Below are positions 57,998 to 64,000 of a DNA stretch of 64,000 bases, in pieces. Made by a program: the position numbers and the translations under genes. Numbering within the stretch: position 1 is the stretch's first letter; every line of letters begins with the position of its first letter. This DNA comes from Zafaria ginkgonis. GTDB taxonomy: Bacteria > Actinomycetota > Actinomycetes > Actinomycetales > Micrococcaceae. Location: NCBI RefSeq assembly GCF_039540195.1, contig NZ_BAABEO010000020.1, positions 178,440 to 242,439 on the forward strand. The letters are read 5' to 3'. Below the pieces are notes generated by a model. That model worked only from the letters and a program-made list of their open reading frames with translations, did not search any database and had not been told where the DNA came from.

Positions 57998-58056
57998 TCT
58001 GGCCCGCACCCGCAGCACCCCCACCCGCAACACCCCCTACCCCGAAAGGAGTGGAC

Positions 58057-58884
58057 ATGAGCACCGAAGAAACCCCGGAAAGCTTCGAGAACAGCCACGT
58101 GCTTGACCCCGCCGCCACCGCGGACTCCCAGGAGACCGTCAGCAAGGAGATCGCGGACATCCACGCCTCCTACCGCGAGGCCGTCGCCGACGGCGCCGCG
58201 GAGGAGACCCAGCCGCGCATCGACTTCGCCCCGTACCGCAGCTCCCTGTTGCGCCACCCGACCAAGAGCCTGCACCACGCGGACCCGGAGACGATCGAGC
58301 TGTGGAGCCCGGCCTTCGGCGAGCGCGACGTGCACGTCCTCGAGTCCGACCTGACCATCCAGCACAACGGCGAGCCGATCGGCGAGCGCATCGTGGTCCA
58401 GGGCCGCGTCCTGGACGGCGACGGCCGGCCGGTCTCCGGCCAGCTGATCGAGATCTGGCAGGCCAACGCGGCCGGCCGCTACGTGCACAAGCGCGACCAG
58501 CACCCTGCCCCGATCGACCCGAACTTCACCGGCGTCGGCCGCGCCATCACCGGCTCCAACGGCGAGTACCGCTTCACCACCATCAAGCCGGCCCCGTACC
58601 CGTGGAAGAACCACCACAACGCCTGGCGCCCGGCCCACATCCACTTCTCGCTGTTCGGCACGGACTTCACCCAGCGCATGATCACCCAGATGTACTTCCC
58701 GGGCGATCCGCTGTTCTCGCTGGACCCGATCTACCAGGCCATTACGGACCAGAAGGCCCGCGACCGCCTGGTCGCGACCTACGACCACGGCGTGACCAGC
58801 CACGAATGGGCCACCGGCTACAACTGGGACATCGTCCTGACCGGCAGCAACCGCACCCTGATGGAAACCGAGGAGGAGCACTAA
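58057..58884 (+). CDS. pcaH: Protocatechuate 3,4-dioxygenase beta subunit
   Basis: A 275-residue intradiol dioxygenase subunit that holds the catalytic Fe(III). Ligands are Tyr142 (GRYVHK), Tyr181 (PYPW) and His194/His196 (PAHIHF). The core lines up with other PcaH, but the first 50 residues are an acidic extension that makes it longer than the roughly 240 of Pseudomonas. It cleaves protocatechuate to 3-carboxymuconate with PcaG. AAAGGAG precedes ATG 58057, after a leader of CACCC/CGCA repeats. Confidence 0.95.
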   Translation: MSTEETPESFENSHVLDPAATADSQETVSKEIADIHASYREAVADGAAEETQPRIDFAPYRSSLLRHPTKSLHHADPETIELWSPAFGERDVHVLESDLTIQHNGEPIGERIVVQGRVLDGDGRPVSGQLIEIWQANAAGRYVHKRDQHPAPIDPNFTGVGRAITGSNGEYRFTTIKPAPYPWKNHHNAWRPAHIHFSLFGTDFTQRMITQMYFPGDPLFSLDPIYQAITDQKARDRLVATYDHGVTSHEWATGYNWDIVLTGSNRTLMETEEEH

Positions 58885-59463
58885 ATGGCACAGGCACCCG
58901 AACTGAAGCTGGCCCCGACTCCGGGCCAGACCATCGGCCCCTTCTACGGCTACGCCCTGCCGTTCGCCGACGGGGAGAAGCTCGTGGACCGCGCCCACCC
59001 GGGCTCGATCCGTCTGCACGGCACCGTCCGCGACGGCAACGGCGCCCCGATCCCGGACTCCCTGCTGGAGATCTGGCAGGCGGACGAGCACGGCACCATC
59101 GCGCAGGAGACCGGCTCGCTGATCCGCGACGGATACACCTTCACCGGCTGGGGCCGCACCGCCGTGGACAACGTGGGCCGCTACTCCTTCACCACGGTCA
59201 ACCCCGGCGCCACCGAGGAGGGCAAGGCCCCGTTCATCATGCTCACCGTGTTCGCGCGCGGCCTGCTGAACCGCCTGTTCACCCGCATCTACCTGCCGGA
59301 GGACACCGAGGCCCTGGCCGGCGACCCGCTGCTCTCCTCGCTCCCGGAGGAGCGCCGCAGTACGCTGGTGGCGGTCCGCGAGGCCAACGGCGACCTGCGT
59401 TTCGACATCAACCTGCAGGGCGCTGAGGAAACCGTCTTCCTCAGCTACCCCCGCAACGCCTAA
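58885..59463 (+). CDS. pcaG: Protocatechuate 3,4-dioxygenase alpha subunit
   Basis: A 192-residue structural homologue of PcaH without the iron ligands. PTPGQTIGPFYGYALPF opens the chain, and LLEIWQADEHG and GWGRTAVDNVGRYSF are family blocks. It shapes the active site with PcaH. Its ATG follows the pcaH stop with no gap, keeping the subunits equimolar. Confidence 0.95.
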   Translation: MAQAPELKLAPTPGQTIGPFYGYALPFADGEKLVDRAHPGSIRLHGTVRDGNGAPIPDSLLEIWQADEHGTIAQETGSLIRDGYTFTGWGRTAVDNVGRYSFTTVNPGATEEGKAPFIMLTVFARGLLNRLFTRIYLPEDTEALAGDPLLSSLPEERRSTLVAVREANGDLRFDINLQGAEETVFLSYPRNA

Positions 59464-59477
59464 CCTACGGGAGCACC

Positions 59478-60875
59478 ATGACCCACCCCGACTACGGACT
59501 CCTCTCCCCCGCTTGGGCGGGAACCCCGGTGGCCGCCGTCACGGCGGACGGACCGGTGGTCCAGGCGATGCTGGACGTGGAGGCCGCCTGGGTGGCGGTG
59601 CTCGCCGACGCCGGCCTGGCCCCCGCGGAGGACGCGGACGCGGTCGACGAGGTCGCCGACGCGGCCCTGTACGACCTCGCCTCGCTCGCCGCGCGGGGCC
59701 AGGACGGCGGCAACCCGCTGATCCCGCTGCTGGCTGACCTGCGCGCGGAGCTGAAGAAGAACGGCGCCGGCGCCTCCGCCTCGGCGGCCGTGCACCGCGG
59801 CGCCACCAGCCAGGACATCGTGGACACCGCGCTGCTGGTGGTGGCCTCCAGGGCCGGCGCGCTGATCCGCGCCGACCTGCTGCGCGCCACGGACGCGCTG
59901 GCGGCGCTGGCCGGGGAGCACGCGGACACGCTCTGCGTGGCCCGCTCGCTGACCCAGCATGCGCTGCCCACGACGTTCGGGCTGCGGGCGGCGAACTGGC
60001 TCTCCGGCGTCGTGCTGGCCGCACGCCGGCTGGACGCCGCGCTGGCGGCCCTGCCGCTGCAGTGGGGCGGTGCCGTGGGCACGCTGGCCTCGCTCACCGA
60101 CTTCCTCGAGCCCGACGGCGGCCCCGCCGTGGGCACCCTGACCGCCTCCCTCGCGGAGCGGCTGGGACTGGCCGAGCCGGCCGCGCCGTGGCACACCAAC
60201 CGACTGCCCGTCACCGGGCTCGGCGCGGCCCTGGCGGACGTCGCCGCGGCCGCCGGCAAGGTGGCCGCGGACGTGCTGCTGCTCTCCCGCCCGGAGCTCG
60301 GCGAGGTCTCCGAACCCCAGGAGGAGGGCAAGGGCGGTTCCTCCGCGATGCCGCAGAAGCGCAACCCGGTGCTCTCGGTACTGATCCGCAACGCCGCGCT
60401 GGCCGCCCCGCAGCACGCGGCCCAACTGTTCCTGGCCGCCGGCACCGCCGTGGACGAACGCCCCGACGGGGCCTGGCACACCGAATGGGCGGCGCTGCGC
60501 GAACTGCTGCGCCTGGCCGGCGGGGCGGCGGCCAAGCTGGCCACGCTCGCCGAAGGCCTGGGCGTCCACCCTGACGCGATGGCACGCAACATGGAACTCA
60601 CCGGGGACCTGCTGGTCTCCGAACGGCTGGCCTCCCGGCTGGCTCCGCTGGTGGACGGCGGCAAGGCGGCCGTGCAGCGGCTCATCCGAGAATCCCTGGG
60701 CACCCCGGACGCCCCCGGCGTTCCGCTGCGCCCGGCGCTGCGCGCCGCCGTGCCCGCCGAGGCCCTCTCCGACCAGGGGCTGGAGGAACTGCTGGACCCC
60801 GCCGGGTACCTGGGCCAGTACCAGGACTTCATCGACCGCATCCTGGCCGAACACGCCGGGTGGAAGGAATCATGA
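59478..60875 (+). CDS. pcaB: 3-carboxy-cis,cis-muconate cycloisomerase
   Basis: A 465-residue fumarase/aspartase-superfamily enzyme. The signature loop GSSAMPQKRNP is at 287-297, and HRGATSQDIVDTAL at about 106-119 carries the second conserved region. It cyclises 3-carboxymuconate to 4-carboxymuconolactone. GGGAG precedes ATG by four bases. Its stop overlaps pcaD. Confidence 0.95.
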   Translation: MTHPDYGLLSPAWAGTPVAAVTADGPVVQAMLDVEAAWVAVLADAGLAPAEDADAVDEVADAALYDLASLAARGQDGGNPLIPLLADLRAELKKNGAGASASAAVHRGATSQDIVDTALLVVASRAGALIRADLLRATDALAALAGEHADTLCVARSLTQHALPTTFGLRAANWLSGVVLAARRLDAALAALPLQWGGAVGTLASLTDFLEPDGGPAVGTLTASLAERLGLAEPAAPWHTNRLPVTGLGAALADVAAAAGKVAADVLLLSRPELGEVSEPQEEGKGGSSAMPQKRNPVLSVLIRNAALAAPQHAAQLFLAAGTAVDERPDGAWHTEWAALRELLRLAGGAAAKLATLAEGLGVHPDAMARNMELTGDLLVSERLASRLAPLVDGGKAAVQRLIRESLGTPDAPGVPLRPALRAAVPAEALSDQGLEELLDPAGYLGQYQDFIDRILAEHAGWKES

Positions 60876-61702
60876 CCCAACCCCAACTCACCGCGACGCT
60901 GCTCGCGCAGGACCCCGCCGGCGCGCCGGCGAAGCCCACGCTCCTCCTCGGCCCGTCGCTGGGCACCGGCGTCCGGGCGCTGTGGGGTCCGGCGGTCCCG
61001 CACCTGGCCGAGCGCTTCCGGCTCATCGCCTGGGACCTGCCCGGCCACGGCGCGTCGGCCCCGTCCGCGGCGGCGTTCTCGATGGCGGAACTGGCCGCCG
61101 CCGTCGTTGCCCTGGTGGAAGACCTGCGTGCCCAGGACCTGCATGCCGAGGACGCCCCCATCTACTACGCGGGCGTGTCCATCGGCGGGGCCGTCGGCCT
61201 GCAGCTGGGGCACGACCACGCCGGCCTGTTCGCCGGAATCTCCATCATCTGCTCGGCCGCGAAGATCGGGACCCCCGAGGCCTGGGCCGAGCGCGCCGAA
61301 CTGGTGGCCGCGGCCGGCACCCCCACCCAGGTGGTCGGGTCGGCGCAGCGCTGGTTCGCCCCCGGCTTCATCGAGAAGCACCCGGTGGTCACCACCGACC
61401 TGCTGCACACCCTGCAGGACGCCGACCGCTTCTCCTACGCCCACGCGTGCGGCGCGCTGGCCGGCTTCGACCTGCGCGCCAGCCTGGCCGCCATCACCGA
61501 TCCGGTGCTGGCGATCGCCGGCGCCCACGACGCCGTCTGCCCGCCCGCCGACGCCGAGGCGCTCGCCGCGGGCGTTGCCCGCGGACGGGCCGCCGTCGTG
61601 CCCTCCGCCGCCCACCTTGCCCCCGCCGAAGCCCCGGAGGAGACCAGCCGCCTGCTGCTGGACTTCTTCGGCGCAGACCTGTTGGAGACCGCCAATGACT
61701 GA
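60872..61702 (+). CDS. pcaD: 3-oxoadipate enol-lactonase
   Basis: A 276-residue alpha/beta hydrolase with Ser103 in GVSIGG, Asp in AGAHDAVCP and His in SAAHLAPAE. It opens 3-oxoadipate enol-lactone to 3-oxoadipate. Starts in an ATGA overlap with pcaB and overlaps pcaC by eight bases. In Rhodococcus and Streptomyces this activity is fused to PcaC as PcaL; here the two remain separate. Confidence 0.93.
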   Translation: MTQPQLTATLLAQDPAGAPAKPTLLLGPSLGTGVRALWGPAVPHLAERFRLIAWDLPGHGASAPSAAAFSMAELAAAVVALVEDLRAQDLHAEDAPIYYAGVSIGGAVGLQLGHDHAGLFAGISIICSAAKIGTPEAWAERAELVAAAGTPTQVVGSAQRWFAPGFIEKHPVVTTDLLHTLQDADRFSYAHACGALAGFDLRASLAAITDPVLAIAGAHDAVCPPADAEALAAGVARGRAAVVPSAAHLAPAEAPEETSRLLLDFFGADLLETAND

Positions 61703-62093
61703 TTCCGCCCGCCTTCCCGGGGACCCCTACGACGCCGGCATGGCCGTGCGCCGCGAGGTGCTCGGCTCCGAGCACGTCGACCGCGCCACGGAGACCTCCA
61801 CGGAGTTCACCGACGAGTTCCAGGAGATGATCACCCGCTACGCCTGGGGCACCATCTGGACCCGCGACGGGCTGGCCCGGCGCGAACGCTCGATGATCAC
61901 GCTCACCGCACTGATCGCCGGAGGGTTCTGGGAGGAGCTGGAGATGCACGTGCACGCCGCGCTGCGCAACGGGCTCACCCCCGAGGAGATCAAGGAGGTG
62001 TTCCTCCAGTCCGCGATCTACTGCGCGGTCCCGGCGGCGAACACGGCCTTCAAGATCGGCAAGAAGGTCCTCGCCGAGTACGCGCGCCAGTAG
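61695..62093 (+). CDS. pcaC: 4-carboxymuconolactone decarboxylase
   Basis: A 132-residue AhpD/CMD-fold protein (MAVRREVLGSEHVDRA, YAWGTIWTRDGLARRERSM, LTALIAGGFWEELEMHVHAA, AIYCAVPAANTAF). It decarboxylates 4-carboxymuconolactone to the enol-lactone used by PcaD. It begins eight bases inside pcaD in another frame. Last gene of the operon. Confidence 0.95.
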   Translation: MTDSARLPGDPYDAGMAVRREVLGSEHVDRATETSTEFTDEFQEMITRYAWGTIWTRDGLARRERSMITLTALIAGGFWEELEMHVHAALRNGLTPEEIKEVFLQSAIYCAVPAANTAFKIGKKVLAEYARQ

Positions 62094-62147
62094 CGGAGCG
62101 CATCCCCCGCGCCGCGTTTGGCCGAAGGAACCCTCCCCTCCCCCGCC

Positions 62148-62206
62148 TTTCGCCAAAGGACGACGTCGGGTTTGGGGTCCAAACCCGACATCGTCCTTTG
62201 GCGAAA
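62148..62206. terminator. 28-bp stem terminator after pcaC
   Basis: Arms 62148-62175 and 62179-62206 pair with a single mismatch around a three-base loop. It is exceptionally long for a terminator and stands 54 bases after pcaC in the region converging with hpaB. Confidence 0.8.
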
Positions 62207-62246
62207 CGGGGGATGGTCGCAGCGTCCTTGGGCCAAAGGACGCCGA

Positions 62247-62290
62247 ACGCAGGACGACGGCGGCACGTGGGTGCCGCCGTCGTCCTGCGT
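62247..62290. terminator. 20-bp stem terminator before the hpaB end
   Basis: ACGCAGGACGACGGCGGCAC pairs perfectly with 62271-62290 around GTGG. On the minus strand it follows the hpaB stop. Confidence 0.8.
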
Positions 62291-62343
62291 CGTGGGGGCC
62301 TGCGTTGTGTGGGCCTATGTCGTGCGAGCCTGCGTCAGCGGCG
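62284..62343. repeat. Four-copy degenerate 15-base tandem repeat
   Basis: CCTGCGTCGTGGGGG, CCTGCGTTGTGTGGG, CCTATGTCGTGCGAG and CCTGCGTCAGCGGCG follow head to tail. The last copy includes the end of the hpaB coding sequence and the first overlaps the terminator stem, suggesting that the array grew from one of them. Confidence 0.7.
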
Positions 62344-63930
62344 CTTGCCGAAGATGCTGACGTCGTCGTTGTTGACCAGGTCCGGCACCGTCCAGCCGTC
62401 GAGGTCGTATTCGGACATGCAGGTTTCGGCGAAGCCGGTCATCATGTCGGTGGTGCCCTGCGCCTGGGCGGCGAAGAGGAGCTCGGCCTTCACGTTCTCG
62501 TGGTTGCCGGAGTAGTTGCGCTCGTAGAGTTCGTGCCGGCCGCCGAACTCGGTGCCGATCGCGTCCCAGAGCAGCTTCATCAGCTTCACCCGGTCCACGG
62601 CCTGGATGCCGTCGGAGCCGCGCACGTACTTGTCCAGGTACGGGCGGATCTCGGGGGTCTTGAAGTCGTGGGCCGAGGAGTTCAGGTAGATCAGCCCGGA
62701 GGCGACGTCCTGCTCGATGATCTCCTTGATCCGCGGGTAGCCTTGGGCCATGAACATGCGGTACGCCAGCCCGTAGTCCAGCTTCGGCAGCACGGTCCCG
62801 CCCGGGCCCGCGTCCGGGTTCAGCGCCATGGCGTCCGCCAGCGCGTAGAACATGTTGCGCCAGCCGATCACCTCCCCGGCCCTGGCCTGCACGCCGCGGA
62901 AGTCCTTGGTCCCGGCGATCTCCAGCGCCTTGAGCAGCAGCCCGGCAATGAAGTCCAGCTTCACGGCCAGGCGGATGACGCCCTGGAAGGTGAAGCGGTT
63001 GATGAAGCCGGTCTGCGGGAAGAAGTTGTTGATCTTCTCCACGTCCCCGTAGGCGAAGACGTTCTCCCACGGGATGAGGACCTTGTCGAAGACGAAGACG
63101 GAGTCGTTCTCGTCCAGCCGCGAGGAGAGCGGGTAGTCGAACGGGGTGCCCATGACGGCGGCCTGGTGCGCGTAGGAGGCGCGGGAGATCAGCTTCACGC
63201 CCGGCGCGTCCATCGGGACCGTGCAGATCAGCGCGAACTCCTTCTTCTTGATCGGCAGGCCGTAGTGGGCGATGAAGTTGTACTGGGTGATCGCCGAGCC
63301 GGTGGCGACCACCTTGGCGCCGGAGACCACCAGGCCGGCGTCGGTCTCCTTCTCCACCTTCATGAACACGTCCCCGACCTGGTCCGGGGGCAGGTGGCGG
63401 TCCACCGGCGGGTTGATGATCGCGTGGTTCCAGTAGAGGACCTTCTCCTGGGATTCGCGGTACCAGCGCAGCGCGTTGTCCTTGAACGGCTCGTAGAAGT
63501 CGGGCATGCCTCCCAGGGTGCCCAGGAACGCGCCCTTGTAGTCCGGGGAGCGGCCCATCCAGCCGTAGGACATCCGGGCCCAGGTTTCGATCGCGGTGCG
63601 GGAGGCCTTGAGGTCCTCGACGGACCGGGCCGCCTTGAAGAACGGGTGGGTCAGGCCGCCGGAGCCGGTGTCGGTGGGGACCAGCAGCTTGGACGCGGTC
63701 GCCGGGTCGTGGAAGCCGTCGTAGAGACGGGCGGCCATCCGCACGGAATTGCGGAACGCCGGGTGGGTGGTCACGTCCTTGACGCGCTCGCCGTAGATCC
63801 AGACCTCGCGGTCATCGCGCAGCGACTCGATGTACTCGTCGCCGGTCTGCGGCTTGAGCGGGTTGGCGGTCGTGGTCCGCTCGCTCATGTCGGGAAGGGC
63901 GGTGGACGGGGTGTCCAGGATCTCGGTCAT
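62335..63930 (-). CDS. hpaB: 4-hydroxyphenylacetate 3-monooxygenase, oxygenase component (HpaB type)
   Basis: A 531-residue flavin-dependent phenol ortho-hydroxylase (TGDEYIESLRDDREVWIYGE, RSPDYKGAFLGTLGG, YWNHAIINPPVDRH, KVVATGSAITQYNFIAHYG, FDYPLSSRLDENDSVFVFD). It takes FADH2 from a separate reductase and adds a hydroxyl next to a phenolic OH; 4-hydroxyphenylacetate is the typical substrate, with other para-substituted phenols possible. No HpaC or homoprotocatechuate genes are within view on this side; the continuation lies beyond the right edge. AAAGGA precedes ATG. Confidence 0.92.
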   Translation of the reverse strand: MTEILDTPSTALPDMSERTTTANPLKPQTGDEYIESLRDDREVWIYGERVKDVTTHPAFRNSVRMAARLYDGFHDPATASKLLVPTDTGSGGLTHPFFKAARSVEDLKASRTAIETWARMSYGWMGRSPDYKGAFLGTLGGMPDFYEPFKDNALRWYRESQEKVLYWNHAIINPPVDRHLPPDQVGDVFMKVEKETDAGLVVSGAKVVATGSAITQYNFIAHYGLPIKKKEFALICTVPMDAPGVKLISRASYAHQAAVMGTPFDYPLSSRLDENDSVFVFDKVLIPWENVFAYGDVEKINNFFPQTGFINRFTFQGVIRLAVKLDFIAGLLLKALEIAGTKDFRGVQARAGEVIGWRNMFYALADAMALNPDAGPGGTVLPKLDYGLAYRMFMAQGYPRIKEIIEQDVASGLIYLNSSAHDFKTPEIRPYLDKYVRGSDGIQAVDRVKLMKLLWDAIGTEFGGRHELYERNYSGNHENVKAELLFAAQAQGTTDMMTGFAETCMSEYDLDGWTVPDLVNNDDVSIFGKRR

Positions 63931-63976
63931 GGCTGGGTCCTTTCGGGTCCGCCCCGGGCGGCGTCGCCCGGGATCT

Positions 63977-64000
63977 GGGGTGTTGGGGTGTTGGGGTGTT
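63977..64000. repeat. GGGGTGTT tandem repeat at the right edge
   Basis: Three perfect eight-base copies reach the window edge, so the array may be longer. Read on the hpaB strand they are AACACCCC, resembling the C/A-rich leader before pcaH (CGCAACACCCCC). Confidence 0.75.

Noticed and set aside
63977..64000. G-quadruplex at the right edge
   Set aside because: Only three G4 tracts are visible; a fourth would lie outside the window.

Overview
The window is about 64 kb of high-GC DNA with frequent GTG starts, ATGA/GTGA stop-start overlaps, an IdeR/DtxR-type iron box and fused or overlapping catabolic operons. This points to an Actinomycetota chromosome, most likely a soil Micrococcaceae (Arthrobacter-like); the genus is an inference. 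I see no rRNA, tRNA, CRISPR array, transposase or phage gene. One 76-base run of N (42670-42745) shows that this is a scaffolded draft.

Almost the whole window is a catabolic island made of modules, each with its own regulator. (1) 1-3646: a truncated IclR regulator, a C-C-hydrolase-like alpha/beta hydrolase, a 3-hydroxyisobutyryl-CoA-hydrolase-like protein and a second IclR gene. (2) 3647-6202: an iron-box promoter, a small leader ORF, the Tat-exported haem peroxidase EfeB and an unrecognised membrane protein. (3) 6267-12185: a minus-strand operon for CoA-dependent breakdown of an unknown acid (SDR, amidohydrolase, acyl-CoA dehydrogenase, MaoC hydratase, acyl-CoA ligase) opposite a MarR gene. 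(4) 12273-20552: one compact minus-strand operon holding a cytochrome P450, a VanB-type reductase, a complete nitrate/sulfonate/taurine-type ABC importer and a dihydroxyacetone-type kinase, opposite a second MarR gene. (5) 20743-25577: a sulfatase and an MHS-type transporter opposite a LysR gene. (6) 25675-26043: a guanidine-III riboswitch in front of a Gdx-type guanidinium exporter.

(7) 26133-41566: two long minus-strand operons. One has an LLM-type flavin monooxygenase, a Fis-family activator, two SDRs, a flavin reductase and a SnoaL-like protein. The other has a CocE-type hydrolase, a complete branched-chain-type ABC importer, an alcohol dehydrogenase and an aldehyde dehydrogenase. Each promoter region carries the same perfect palindrome GTCTCA-N3-TGAGAC, so the two probably form one regulon: import and hydrolysis, then oxygenation, then alcohol and aldehyde oxidation. 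(8) 41908-45822: a glutathione-independent formaldehyde dehydrogenase, an IclR regulator and a vanillyl-alcohol-oxidase-type flavoenzyme. (9) 45819-53455: RidA, a polar amino-acid-type ABC importer, a variant M19 dipeptidase and an IclR regulator, opposite two proteins I do not recognise. (10) 53498-56634: a LysR gene divergent from a YeiH-type transporter, then a quinone-oxidoreductase-like protein. (11) 56801-62093: pobA-pcaHGBDC, taking 4-hydroxybenzoate through protocatechuate to beta-ketoadipate. (12) 62335-63930: an HpaB-type two-component phenol monooxygenase, convergent with the pca operon.

Oxidations in modules 4, 7, 8 and 12 could all feed phenolic acids into the pca trunk. The CoA transferase and thiolase that complete the beta-ketoadipate pathway are not in this window. 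The least explained parts are the P450-ABC-kinase operon and the unrecognised gene pair at 51066-53455.
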